From Chloroflexota bacterium (GTDB taxonomy: Bacteria; Chloroflexota; Anaerolineae; Anaerolineales; Villigracilaceae), in NCBI GenBank assembly GCA_016213105.1, contig JACRBN010000007.1, positions 1 to 64,000 on the forward strand: a stretch of DNA of 64,000 nucleotides, in the 5' to 3' direction. Shown piece by piece: positions 15,282 through 23,940 of the stretch. The notes below the pieces were generated by a model. The model was not told where the DNA came from, did not search any database, and saw nothing but the letters and a program-made list of their open reading frames with translations. How positions within the stretch are numbered: position 1 is the first letter of the stretch; the number at the start of each line of letters is the position of its first letter. A program made the translations under genes and the position numbers.

Positions 15282-17030
15282 ATGAAACCCAACCGCTTCC
15301 ACCTTCCCTCCATCGCCGCCTTGATCGCCGCCGCGGGACTGGCGATCTTCATCCTGGTCCTGCTTCCGTCGCGCGGACAGGAAACCGTCGAGGCCACGCC
15401 CATCCAATCGGACAATCCGCTGGATAAGCCCATCGTCTCCGAACCGCCCACCCAGTTGGACGAGGGCGCCCTGCTCTTCTGGGGCGTGTGTATGGCCTGT
15501 CACGGCAACGCGGGCCAGGGTCTGACCGACGAATGGCGCGAAGTGGCCTTCGGCGAGGACATGGATTGCTGGACCTCCAAATGCCACGCTAGCAACCATC
15601 CGCCGCAGGGCTTCGAGTTTCCGCGCATCGTGCCCGCGCTGGCGGGCGGCGGCAAGCTGGGACGTTTCACCTCGGCCCAGCAACTGTACGATTACGTCTA
15701 CGCCATGATGCCCTGGTGGAACCAGGGTTCGCTGACCACCGACCAGGCCTGGCAGGTAACCGCCTTCCTGCTCAAGATGAACGACACCCTGCCCGCGGGC
15801 ATCCCGCTCGACGGCAAGGTGGCCTCGGCCATCCCCGTGCATCGCAAACTTAACACGCCGCAGAACGACGTGCCATTTTCCCTGGCCCTGGCCGCGGCGC
15901 TGGTGCTGATCATGCTGGGATGGCTGGCGCAGGAGGCGCTGCGCCCCGCCCCCGTTCCCGCGGAGCCTGCGGCGGGGGACCGTCCGAAGGGCCGCCCTCA
16001 ACGCCCGAACTTCATCTATCACCTGCACCCGCCCGCCATCCCCGCCGCACAGGCCAGGTGGCGCTACACCCTGGGCGCGGGCGGGATGGCCGTCTTCCTG
16101 ATGCTGGTGCTGGCTGTTACGGGCCTGCTGGAGATGTTCTATTACATCCCCACCCCCGAAGAGGCCGCCATCTCGGTGCAGACCATCCACTTCTTCGTGC
16201 CGCTGGGCGCGCTGGTGCGCAACCTGCACTTCTGGTCGGCGCAGCTGCTGGTGGTGGTGGCCGCGCTGCACATGCTGAGGGTCATCTTCACGGGCGCCTA
16301 TGCCTCCCCGCGCCGATTCAACTACCTGCTCGGGCTGGGATTGTTCGTGCTGGCCCTGCTGCTGGATTTCACGGGCTACGTCCTGCGCTGGGACGAGGGC
16401 ATCCGCTGGGCGCTGACGGCGGGCACCAACCTGCTGGCCTCCATCCCGTGGGTCGGCGAAGGCCTGTTCCGCTTCGTGGTCGGCAGTTCGCAGGTCGGCC
16501 CCTCGACCCTGGTGCGCTTCTACACCTGGCACATCTACGCGCTGACGGGCGTGGCGGGCTTCGTAATGATCTGGCACCTCTTCCGCGTGCGGCGTGATGG
16601 CGGCATTGCCTCGCCGCCGCCCACGCTGGAGTCCACCCCGCCGCGCATCACGCGCTTCGACCTGGTGCGGCGCGAAGTGCTGGGCATGTTCCTGGCAGGC
16701 ATCGTGCTGATCCTGATGTCGATCTTCCTGCCTGCCCCGCTGGCCGACCCCATCCGCGGCACGCCGACCCTGGCGACAGACACCCGCGCCCCGTGGTTCT
16801 TCCTGTGGGTGCAGCAACTGCTCAAGCTGGGCGATCCCTTCCTGCTGGGCGTGCTGGTCCCCGTGGCTGTGGTGGGAGTCCTGGGACTGATCCCCTACCT
16901 CCTGCCCGCCCCCGCCAAAGAGGAACTCGGCCGCTGGTTCCCCGCGCGCGGACGCATCGCGCAAATCCTCGTGGCAGTGCTCCTGCTGGTCATCCTCGGG
17001 TTGACCGCGCTGGCCGCGCTTACCTCCTAG
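15282..17030 (+). CDS. Fused cytochrome c - cytochrome b subunit of a bc-type complex
   Basis: A 582-residue protein. After an N-terminal helix comes a c-type domain (about 60-180) with CMACH and, about 35 residues later, CWTSKCH, a CX4CH spacing that may bind a second haem. A helix at about 205-222 leads to a cytochrome b6-like domain (about 250-430, HPPAIPAAQARWRYTLGAGG, LVVVAALHMLRVIFTGAY, TWHIYALTGVAGFVMIWHLF, giving paired His ligands) and further helices resembling subunit IV (460-580). With the Rieske protein 13 bp downstream it should form a quinol-oxidising complex in the membrane. Fusion of the c and b parts into one chain is the unusual feature. Confidence 0.85.
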   Translation: MKPNRFHLPSIAALIAAAGLAIFILVLLPSRGQETVEATPIQSDNPLDKPIVSEPPTQLDEGALLFWGVCMACHGNAGQGLTDEWREVAFGEDMDCWTSKCHASNHPPQGFEFPRIVPALAGGGKLGRFTSAQQLYDYVYAMMPWWNQGSLTTDQAWQVTAFLLKMNDTLPAGIPLDGKVASAIPVHRKLNTPQNDVPFSLALAAALVLIMLGWLAQEALRPAPVPAEPAAGDRPKGRPQRPNFIYHLHPPAIPAAQARWRYTLGAGGMAVFLMLVLAVTGLLEMFYYIPTPEEAAISVQTIHFFVPLGALVRNLHFWSAQLLVVVAALHMLRVIFTGAYASPRRFNYLLGLGLFVLALLLDFTGYVLRWDEGIRWALTAGTNLLASIPWVGEGLFRFVVGSSQVGPSTLVRFYTWHIYALTGVAGFVMIWHLFRVRRDGGIASPPPTLESTPPRITRFDLVRREVLGMFLAGIVLILMSIFLPAPLADPIRGTPTLATDTRAPWFFLWVQQLLKLGDPFLLGVLVPVAVVGVLGLIPYLLPAPAKEELGRWFPARGRIAQILVAVLLLVILGLTALAALTS

Positions 17031-17043
17031 AATTCAACACAAC

Positions 17044-17463
17044 ATGAGCAAATTCTCCCGACGCGACTTCCTCAAATTGACCACAGACGGCCTGCTGACC
17101 CTGGGCGGTGTGCTCAGCCTGGGCGGCCTGCTGCGCTTCCTGTCCTACGAAAAAGATCCCGCCCCGCCCAGCGAGTACGACCTGGGACCTGCCATCAATT
17201 ACCTGCCCGATACGACCACCGTACTGGCGCACATCCCCGCCGCGCTGATCTGCAAGGGCAACAATGAATACCTGGCCTTCAGCCTGGTCTGCACTCACCT
17301 GGGCTGCACCGTGGAACAATTGAACGACACCTTCGAATGTCCCTGTCACGGCTCGGTCTACGACAGCGAGGGACAATTGAAAAAGGGGCCCTCGCAAAAG
17401 TCGCTCCCGCGCCTGAAGGTGACCCGCAACGAGGAAGGCAATTTGATCCTGCACATGTCGTAG
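17044..17463 (+). CDS. Rieske [2Fe-2S] protein of the bc-type complex
   Basis: A 139-residue protein with an N-terminal twin-arginine-type signal anchor (SRRDFLKLTTDGLLTLGGVL) and the two Rieske boxes CTHLGCTV and CPCHGSVYD, which hold the cluster by two Cys and two His plus the disulfide Cys pair. It is the electron acceptor from quinol for the cytochrome b/c fusion just upstream. Its stop codon lies inside a palindrome (17460..17486). Confidence 0.9.
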   Translation: MSKFSRRDFLKLTTDGLLTLGGVLSLGGLLRFLSYEKDPAPPSEYDLGPAINYLPDTTTVLAHIPAALICKGNNEYLAFSLVCTHLGCTVEQLNDTFECPCHGSVYDSEGQLKKGPSQKSLPRLKVTRNEEGNLILHMS

Positions 17464-17486
17464 CGCAAATTGGCAATTTGCGCTAC
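17460..17486. repeat. Palindrome GTAGCGCAAATT-AATTTGCGCTAC overlapping a stop codon
   Basis: GTAGCGCAAATTGGCAATTTGCGCTAC is palindromic apart from its centre and contains the TAG of the Rieske gene. It may serve as a terminator stem, but the lack of a T-run points to an interspersed repeat. The remainder of the gap holds a second imperfect repeat (GGTCTCGATACGCCGC ... GCGGCTACTCGACC, about 17530-17575). Confidence 0.7.
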
Positions 17487-17645
17487 ATATTACCATCCCA
17501 GAATGGGCTGGTGGTTTCGGTACACCGCAAGGTCTCGATACGCCGCAAAAACCAAGAACGCGGCTACTCGACCACCGGCCCAAATATTTGTATCGCGGGG
17601 AGTTTTCGTCTACAATCGCTGTATCGCCAAACAAGAGGAGAATTC

Positions 17646-18791
17646 ATGAACTTCGATCTTTCGAACGAACAGCGTATGTGGCGCAAGGCCGTGCATGATT
17701 TCGTCGCCAGGGAGGTGCAGCCCAAGGCCCACGAAGTGGATGTGACGGGCGAGTTCAACTGGCAGGCCGTGCGCAAGGGCGGTCCGCTCGGGCTGATGGG
17801 CTTGAACATCCCCGAAGAATACGGCGGCGCGGGCGTGGACGCGATCAGCTCCGCCATCGCCATCGAGGAGTTGGGCTGGGGCTGCGGCTCCACTGCGCTG
17901 GCGCTGGCCGCCCACAATGGACTGGGCACCGCGCCGCTGGTGCTCCACGGCTCGGAGGCGCTCAAGAAGAAATGGCTGCCGCGCGTGGCCAGCGGACGTC
18001 ACAAGCTGGGCGCGCTGGCTTTGACGGAACCCGGAGCGGGCTCCGACCTGCAGGGCGGGGTGCGGACGAAGGCCGAAAAACGCGGCAAAGAGTGGGTTAT
18101 CAACGGCGCGAAAATGTGGACGACCAACGCCTCCATTGCGGAATACATCATCACCCTGGTGCGCACCGACACCTCGGGCAACTCGCGCTCGCTCAGCCAG
18201 ATCCTCGTCCCCACCGACACGCCCGGGCTGGTCATCGGCCCCGCGGAAAAGAAGATGGGCCTGCACGGCTCACCCACGCATGCCGTCACCTACGAGGATG
18301 TGCGCGTGCCGCTCGACAACCTGATCGGCGAGGTGGGACACGGCTTGCAGCAGACCCTGTCCACGCTGGACGGCGGGCGCATCAGCATCGGCGCGCTGTC
18401 GATTGGGCTGGCGCAGGCGGCCTACGAGCACGCTCTTGCCTACGCGAAGGAGCGACGCGCCTTCGGCAAACGCATCTCCGATTTCCAGGCCATCCAGTGG
18501 ATGCTGGCCGACGCGGCCACCGAGATCGAGGCGGCGCGCGCCCTGCTCTACAAGGCGGCCTGGCTCAAGCAGGAGGGCCGCCCGCACATCAAGGAGGCCT
18601 CGATGGCCAAGATGTTCGCCACCGAGATGGCCGAGCGGGTGTGCCGCAACGCCATCCAGGTCCACGGCGGATACGGCTATTCGAGCGAGTACCCCGTCGA
18701 GCGCATCTACCGCGACGCGCGGCTGATGACCATCGGCGAAGGCACCAGCGAGATTCAACGGCTGGTGATTGCCAGGCAGATATTATCATAA
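17646..18791 (+). CDS. Acyl-CoA dehydrogenase
   Basis: A 381-residue flavoenzyme of normal family length. FAD/substrate motifs are LALTEPGAGSDLQGGVRTKA and WVINGAKMWTTNAS; the C-terminal helical domain has AFGKRISDFQAIQWMLAD, QVHGGYGYSSEYPVERIYRD and GEGTSEIQRLVIARQIL with the usual catalytic Glu region. It would oxidise a fatty or branched acyl-CoA to the enoyl-CoA and pass electrons to an electron-transfer flavoprotein. No other beta-oxidation gene is adjacent. Start at 17646 has GAGGAGAATTC upstream; a terminator follows directly. Confidence 0.92.
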   Translation: MNFDLSNEQRMWRKAVHDFVAREVQPKAHEVDVTGEFNWQAVRKGGPLGLMGLNIPEEYGGAGVDAISSAIAIEELGWGCGSTALALAAHNGLGTAPLVLHGSEALKKKWLPRVASGRHKLGALALTEPGAGSDLQGGVRTKAEKRGKEWVINGAKMWTTNASIAEYIITLVRTDTSGNSRSLSQILVPTDTPGLVIGPAEKKMGLHGSPTHAVTYEDVRVPLDNLIGEVGHGLQQTLSTLDGGRISIGALSIGLAQAAYEHALAYAKERRAFGKRISDFQAIQWMLADAATEIEAARALLYKAAWLKQEGRPHIKEASMAKMFATEMAERVCRNAIQVHGGYGYSSEYPVERIYRDARLMTIGEGTSEIQRLVIARQILS

Positions 18792-18793
18792 GC

Positions 18794-18821
18794 AAAACGG
18801 CGGATGAGAGTCCGCCGTTTT
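18794..18821 (+). terminator. Rho-independent terminator of the acyl-CoA dehydrogenase
   Basis: AAAACGGCGGA (18794..18804) and TCCGCCGTTTT (18811..18821) form an 11-bp stem with a six-base loop, 2 bp after the stop codon. The flanking A and T runs make it bidirectional. Confidence 0.85.
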
Positions 18822-18834
18822 CTGTCGAGACATC

Positions 18835-18886
18835 CATCCTGAGCGGAGGGCTGGGCGCATTTTGTCCAGCCAGAAGCCGAAGGATG
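18835..18886. repeat. Interspersed repeat, CATCCTGAGCGGAG...CGAAGGATG
   Basis: CATCCTGAGCGGAGGGCTGG is answered by CCAGCCAGAAGCCGAAGGATG. Related copies with the CCTGAGCGGAG/CGAAGG ends are at 20360..20406 and 40105..40191. Confidence 0.65.
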
Positions 18887-18933
18887 TTCCGCTCAACGCA
18901 AAGTAAAGCTTTGGTCGCGTGGAAGGAGCCGTC

Positions 18934-19296
18934 ATGGAAGATGAAGTCGAATTCCTCGTCTTGAGTCTCATGATCAATCAACAGCACACCCCCAACTGGG
19001 ATCGGGATCATTACGAATTCATCCGTCTGGATACCCTGCGCAGCTGGTCCTGGCAAAGCGTGCCCGGGGGGAAATTCCTGGGCAACCTGCCGTTCCAGGA
19101 CTTCATCGACATCACGATCATCTGCATGAAGCCATCCTTTATCGAGCGCATCGAAAAAGGTGAGTTGATCTTCCACATGGGCCTGGCCGCCTGCTCCATC
19201 TCAGACCCCCAAAGCGGCAGGACGCTCTGGCGCAGGTACATGGGCGTGGAAAATGGGGAATGGATGAGCGGGCAGGAACAGGCGATCAATGAGTAG
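18934..19296 (+). CDS. Conserved small protein, function unknown
   Basis: A 120-residue protein from MEDEVEFLVLSLMINQQHTP; AAGGAG stands 6 bp before the ATG at 18934. It is soluble, rich in aromatic residues, with no recognised motif. It lies alone between the acyl-CoA dehydrogenase and the convergent superoxide dismutase. Confidence 0.6.
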   Translation: MEDEVEFLVLSLMINQQHTPNWDRDHYEFIRLDTLRSWSWQSVPGGKFLGNLPFQDFIDITIICMKPSFIERIEKGELIFHMGLAACSISDPQSGRTLWRRYMGVENGEWMSGQEQAINE

Positions 19297-19312
19297 ATCT
19301 TCTTAAAGGCCC

Positions 19313-19372
19313 GCTTGGTGCAGGGCTTGCCGCGGTAACCCCAATCCGCTGCTGCCCAAATCCGTGGCGTAT
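19313..19372 (-). pseudogene. Short Rhs-like scrap
   Basis: On the minus strand the sequence gives YATDLGSSGLGLPRQALHQAGL and a stop. The first part resembles DATDLGNAGFGL of the Rhs module at 63,700, and the DNA CCAAATCCGTGGC is shared with it. It looks like a relic of an Rhs core, about 20 codons long. Confidence 0.35.
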
Positions 19373-19491
19373 CTATTCAGCCATAGTTCTGGAAGTCCAA
19401 CAGGTGGTGGCGCAGGCCAATTTTGGCAAACAATCGCAACATCGGCCTTTTTCGCCACAGATGGCGGTTTTCGCTCAAATAGGCTGAATAG
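19373..19491. repeat. 119-bp segment with 10-bp inverted ends
   Basis: CTATTCAGCC (19373..19382) is matched by GGCTGAATAG (19482..19491). No reading frame lies inside. It could be a small non-autonomous element or a structured RNA; no clear target duplication was found. Confidence 0.4.
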
Positions 19492-19550
19492 TTACTACAA
19501 TTATTCCTTAATGATGTTGTGTCGTCACTACAACCCAAACGCGAATCGAA

Positions 19551-19577
19551 AAACGGAGAGCGCGTTGCTCTCCGTTT
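19551..19577 (-). terminator. Terminator downstream of superoxide dismutase
   Basis: AAACGGAGAGC and GCTCTCCGTTT form an 11-bp stem; on the minus strand it is followed by a T-run, placing it at the end of the sod transcript. The palindrome GCGCGGGATACCATCCCGCGC lies between it and the sod stop (19605..19625). Confidence 0.75.
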
Positions 19578-19633
19578 CTCACAGATTGTTACTTCATGAA
19601 ACTTGCGCGGGATACCATCCCGCGCCACATGGC

Positions 19634-20239
<606 letters not shown>

Positions 20240-20259
20240 TGAGTCTCTCCTTGAGTCGG

Positions 20260-20312
20260 ATATTTATGATAAATATAATCAAAATTGTATCTCTTGAAGG
20301 AAGGCCTGTCAA
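20260..20312 (-). promoter_or_regulatory. sod promoter with overlapping ATATTTATGATAAATAT operator
   Basis: On the minus strand, TTGACA (20312..20307), a 17-bp spacer and TACAAT (20289..20284) form a near-consensus promoter. The palindrome ATATTTATGATAAATAT (20260..20276) covers the expected transcript start. Its core, ATATTTATGATA, also occurs at the suf and sufR promoters, so a SufR-type repressor probably controls sod too. That regulator assignment is inference. Confidence 0.75.
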
Positions 20313-20359
20313 GTAAATGGTACGAATTCTGATAAATCGCTTATACTCGGGCAATCCCC

Positions 20360-20406
20360 GCCCTGAGCGGAGCCGCGCGTCCTTGGCGCGGCGTAGTCGA
20401 AGGGCG
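20360..20406. repeat. Interspersed repeat, CGCCCTGAGCGGAG...TCGAAGGGCG
   Basis: CGCCCTGAGCGGAGCCGCGC and GCGCGGCGTAGTCGAAGGGCG form an imperfect hairpin around TCCTTG, between sod and the EamA gene. It belongs to the same family as 18835..18886 and 40105..40191. Confidence 0.65.
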
Positions 20407-20417
20407 GATTTGACACC

Positions 20418-21338
20418 ATGACCTCACCCCGCAACAAATTCCTCCTGCCCCTGGCCCTGGTGACCGCCATCCTGGCCGTCTCCACCGCCTCGATTCTGAT
20501 CCGCTTCGCGCAGGCCGACGCGCCTTCGCTGGTCATCGCCGCGCTGCGCATCAGCTTCGCCAGCCTGGTGCTTGCGCCGATTGCCCTGCTGCGCCACCGC
20601 GACGAGCTGTCCGCCCTGACCCGCCGCGAACTGGGGCTGGCCTTGCTTTCGGGCCTGTTCCTGGCGGTGCACTTCGCCACCTGGATCTCCTCGCTCGAAT
20701 ACACCACCATCGCCAGTTCGGTGGTCTTTGTCAGCACAGGACCGCTGTGGGTGGCGCTGGTCTCGCCGCTGCTGCTCAAGGAGCACCTCTCGCGCGCCGC
20801 GCTGCTCGGGCTGGCATTGGCCCTGCTGGGCGGAACCATCGTCGGCCTGGCGGATTCCTGCGCCTGGGACGGCGGCCTGGTCTGTCCCTCGCTGGCGGAT
20901 GCCTTGCAGGGACGCGTCCTATGGGGCAACTTCCTCGCGCTGGCGGGGGCCTGGGCCGTGACGGGCTACCTGGTCATCGGGCGCAAGCTGCGCGCGAAGA
21001 TGTCGCTCATCCCATACATCTTCCTGGTCTATGGCATGGCCTCCATTGCATTGATCGTCATCATGTTCGCCGCGGGCCAGTCCCCGCTGGGATACCAGCC
21101 CGTCAGCTACGTGTGGATTTTGGCGCTGGCCCTCGTCCCGCAACTGATCGGCCACTCGACGTATAATTGGGCCTTGCGCTACCTGCCCGCCTCGATGGTG
21201 GCGACCGCCAACCTGGGCGAACCCATCGGCTCAGCCATCCTGGCGCTATTCATCCTGGGCGAAAGTCCGACCGTCTTTACCCTCTTCGGCGGCGCGTTGA
21301 TCCTGGCGGGCATTTACCTGGCTTCACGCAACAGCTAA
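20418..21338 (+). CDS. EamA/DMT-family transporter
   Basis: A 306-residue protein with ten hydrophobic helices in two EamA repeats: the first ends at about 150 (VALVSPLLLKEHLSRAALLG then LALALLGGTIVG) and the second ends LGEPIGSAILALFILGESPT then LFGGALILAGIYLASR. Drug/metabolite transporters of this type export amino acids, nucleosides or related metabolites; the substrate cannot be told. Its stop lies 20 bp before the next gene, suggesting one operon. Confidence 0.9.
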   Translation: MTSPRNKFLLPLALVTAILAVSTASILIRFAQADAPSLVIAALRISFASLVLAPIALLRHRDELSALTRRELGLALLSGLFLAVHFATWISSLEYTTIASSVVFVSTGPLWVALVSPLLLKEHLSRAALLGLALALLGGTIVGLADSCAWDGGLVCPSLADALQGRVLWGNFLALAGAWAVTGYLVIGRKLRAKMSLIPYIFLVYGMASIALIVIMFAAGQSPLGYQPVSYVWILALALVPQLIGHSTYNWALRYLPASMVATANLGEPIGSAILALFILGESPTVFTLFGGALILAGIYLASRNS

Positions 21339-21358
21339 TCCTTCATTTAGGAACTTCC

Positions 21359-21850
21359 ATGGAAATCAAACTCCCCTCCCATCTCTATCTCGACGAACAC
21401 CAAATCCCCTACACGCGCAAGTCCTTTCCCAACACCACCGAGAAGGGAGCGGCCAACGTGGCCCGCGCCCTGGATTTCTCCGAGCGGCAGGCCGTCAAGA
21501 CCCTGATCTTCCAGGTGGACACGGGTGAGCGCGTGCTGGTCATGCTGGGCGGCGACCAGAACGCCGTCTCGGGCAACCTCAAGAAGGCTATCGGCTCGCG
21601 CAACATTCAGATGGCCGCGCCCGAAGTGGTGAAGGAGACGACGGGCTACATCATTGGCTCGATCCCGCCCTTCTGCTGGCAGCCTGAAGGCTTCCGCACA
21701 TTTCTCGAAGCGAGTCTCGCCACTGAACCCATGCTCGGCGTCGGCGCGGGACAATGGGGCGAGGAAATTTTCATCACGCCCGCAAACCTGATCCAGGCCT
21801 GCAATGCCATCGTGGTCAATTTGACCGACCGCGAGAAGCCCGTTGTTTAG
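21359..21850 (+). CDS. YbaK/ProX-type aminoacyl-tRNA deacylase-domain protein
   Basis: A 163-residue protein. The YbaK/EbsC fold shows in LYLDEHQIPYTRKSFPNTTE, ARALDFSERQAVKTLIFQVD, VLVMLGGDQNAVSGNLKKAI, TTGYIIGSIPPFCWQPEGFR and FITPANLIQACNAIVVNLT. Family members clear mischarged tRNAs (for example Cys- or Ala-tRNA Pro); the exact substrate is not determined. The ATG at 21359 directly follows AGGAACTTCC. Confidence 0.85.
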   Translation: MEIKLPSHLYLDEHQIPYTRKSFPNTTEKGAANVARALDFSERQAVKTLIFQVDTGERVLVMLGGDQNAVSGNLKKAIGSRNIQMAAPEVVKETTGYIIGSIPPFCWQPEGFRTFLEASLATEPMLGVGAGQWGEEIFITPANLIQACNAIVVNLTDREKPVV

Positions 21851-21854
21851 CGTC

Positions 21855-21899
21855 ATTGCTTCGTCGGGCGGGCGCACTGTGCCCGCCCGACGAAGCAAT
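21855..21899 (+). terminator. Long hairpin after the YbaK-type gene
   Basis: ATTGCTTCGTCGGGCGGGCG and its complement form a 21-bp stem around a 3-base loop, with CTCCTGTTTTT downstream. The ATTGCTTCGTC ends match the repeats at 35536, 36858 and 38221, so a mobile repeat seems to serve as terminator. Confidence 0.75.
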
Positions 21900-22002
21900 C
21901 TCCTGTTTTTACGAAGGACGACTTCCCTGCGCTGAATTGGATGGACGTTTTGCGCGCGCGGAAAAGTATGCCATAATGGAATCGTCGAGAAAGCGAGGTT
22001 CC

Positions 22003-22356
22003 ATGAACAGCCGCAAGAAACTCAATATCGTATTATCTGTGCTGCTGGTCGTCCTCCTGACGATCATCCTGGGCCTGGTCGAGACCGAACGATTCTCCGC
22101 CTATGGCGCCTGTCGGGACGCGGCGCTGCACACAAAAGGCTATGCAGCCTGGGAGCACGTTCACTCTACCCAGATGATCTTTGTCACGCGGATGACCTTT
22201 TCGGATGGCTACAACGAACTGACCTGCCAGGCCATTGGCATCGGCCCCTTTTGGACGGCGACAAGCACGCTGAAGACCCTGGTGGGCTGCGCAACGAGTC
22301 TATCGGACAACCCAACGGACGCATGCCCCGAGGATTATTTCGGGGTGAACCCATAA
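22003..22356 (+). CDS. Small anchored or secreted protein, function unknown
   Basis: A 117-residue protein from MNSRKKLNIVLSVLLVVLLT; GCGAGG precedes this ATG. One N-terminal hydrophobic helix is followed by an extracytoplasmic domain with four Cys (GACRDAAL, LTCQAIG, VGCATSL, DACPED), likely disulfide-bonded. No family recognised. A bidirectional terminator follows. Confidence 0.6.
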   Translation: MNSRKKLNIVLSVLLVVLLTIILGLVETERFSAYGACRDAALHTKGYAAWEHVHSTQMIFVTRMTFSDGYNELTCQAIGIGPFWTATSTLKTLVGCATSLSDNPTDACPEDYFGVNP

Positions 22357-22363
22357 CTTAAAA

Positions 22364-22397
22364 AAGCACAACCCCCTCGACGAGGGCGGTTGTGCTT
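22364..22397. terminator. Bidirectional terminator between convergent genes
   Basis: AAGCACAACC and GGTTGTGCTT, extended by CCCTCGACGAGGGC, form a strong hairpin between the small secreted protein (+) and malQ (-). Confidence 0.85.
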
Positions 22398-22437
22398 CAA
22401 AAATGTCGTTGCGGGCCGCCGTTCTTTGGCGGCGCAG

Positions 22438-23940
22438 CTATCGGCTGTACAGGTAATTCAACTCGCGGATCTTTGCCAGAAGCGTATCGTTCAGGTCGCT
22501 GTCTTTCATACGCCATTCCCAATTGCCGCCCAGGCGGCTGGGGAAGTTCATGCGCGCCTCGCCGCCCAGGTTGAGGAAGTCCTGCATGGGGGCCACGGAG
22601 AAGACCGCCGTCGAGGACCACACCGCGCGGATCAGGTCCCAGGCAAAGTGACTGCCGTCCACGCCCAGGTATTTCAACGCGAATTCACGCTCCTGTTCGG
22701 GGGCAGCCTCGTACCAGCCGCGCGCCGTGTTGTTGTCGTGCGTGCCCGTATAGGCCACGCAGTTGTTGACATAGTTGTGTGGCAGGAAGGGATCGGACGG
22801 GCTGGTGAAGCCGAATTGCAGGATCTTCATGCCAGGCAGGTTGTAGCGTTCGCGCAGGGCCACCACGTCATCGGTGATGACGCCCAGATCCTCGGCGATG
22901 ATCGGCAATTCCTTGGTGCCCAAATGCGACTCCAGGTCGGCCATCAGCGCGTCAAACAAGTCCGCGCCCGGGCCAGGCACCCAGCGCCCAAACTCGGCGG
23001 TGTCGTTGCCAGCGGGAATCTCCCAATAGCCGGCAAAGCCGCGGAAGTGGTCGAGGCGCACGTAATCCACCAGATTGAGGGTGGCGCGCATCCGTTCGAG
23101 CCACCAGGCGTAGCCGCTGGCCTTGTGCACGTCCCATTTGTAGAGCGGATTGCCCCACATCTGGCCCGTGGCCGAGAAGAAATCAGGCGGGACGCCCGCC
23201 ACCACGGTCGGCTTGCCGGCCTCGTCGAGGTAGAACAGATCGGGGTGCGACCAGACGTCGGCGGAGTCGTAGGCCACGAAGATGGGGATGTCGCCGACGA
23301 TCTTCACGCCGCGCTGGTTGGCATAGGTGTGCAGGTTGCGCCACTGACGATAGAACAGGAATTGATAAAACACGTAGCGCGCGATGGATTCCGCGTAGGT
23401 CTTGCGGGCCTCGGCCAGGGCCTGCGGGTCGCGTTTGCGCAACGCCGCGGGCCAGCCGTCCCAACAGCCGCCGCCGTAGGCTTCCTTGATCGACATGAAC
23501 AGGGCAAAGTCGTCGAGCCAGGCCGCGTTCGAAGCGCGGAATGTGGACAGGTCTTCGCGCAGTCCCGCTTCGGAGTTGGCAACGAAACGGTCATACGCCT
23601 TTCCGAGCAGGGACAATTTCCACGGGATGAAGTTGCCAAAATCCACGCGGGTCTCGTCGAAGGCGGGTTTGTCGTGCAGGTCCTCGGGGGTCAACAGCCC
23701 GTCGCCGATCAACTCGTCGGGACTGATCAGGTAGGGGTTGCCCGCAAAGGCCGAGAAGCACTGGTAGGGCGAGTCGCCGTAGCCCGTGGGACCAAGCGGC
23801 AGCACCTGCCACAGATTGCAGGCCGAATCGGCCAGGAAATCCACAAAACGATAGGCCTGTGGGCCAATGTCGCCAATGCCGTAATGGCCGGGCAGGCTGG
23901 AGGGATGCAGGAGAATGCCGGATACGCGTTTGAATGTCAT
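22438..23940 (-). CDS. malQ: 4-alpha-glucanotransferase (amylomaltase)
   Basis: A 500-residue GH77 enzyme of normal length. Diagnostic stretches are GILLHPSSLPGHYGIGDIGP, QVLPLGPTGYGDSPYQCFSA, the nucleophile region YVRLDHFRGFAGYWEIPAG, the acid/base region IIAEDLGVITDDVV and the transition-state region YTGTHDNNTARGW. It transfers glucan segments between maltooligosaccharides in glycogen turnover. Its ATG overlaps the stop of glgA (ATGA), so the two are one operon. Confidence 0.97.
   Translation of the reverse strand: MTFKRVSGILLHPSSLPGHYGIGDIGPQAYRFVDFLADSACNLWQVLPLGPTGYGDSPYQCFSAFAGNPYLISPDELIGDGLLTPEDLHDKPAFDETRVDFGNFIPWKLSLLGKAYDRFVANSEAGLREDLSTFRASNAAWLDDFALFMSIKEAYGGGCWDGWPAALRKRDPQALAEARKTYAESIARYVFYQFLFYRQWRNLHTYANQRGVKIVGDIPIFVAYDSADVWSHPDLFYLDEAGKPTVVAGVPPDFFSATGQMWGNPLYKWDVHKASGYAWWLERMRATLNLVDYVRLDHFRGFAGYWEIPAGNDTAEFGRWVPGPGADLFDALMADLESHLGTKELPIIAEDLGVITDDVVALRERYNLPGMKILQFGFTSPSDPFLPHNYVNNCVAYTGTHDNNTARGWYEAAPEQEREFALKYLGVDGSHFAWDLIRAVWSSTAVFSVAPMQDFLNLGGEARMNFPSRLGGNWEWRMKDSDLNDTLLAKIRELNYLYSR

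Noticed and set aside
15267-16964. 565-codon minus-strand frame opposite the cytochrome c-b gene
   Set aside because: Its translation is Gln/His/Arg-rich antisense of a clear membrane cytochrome.
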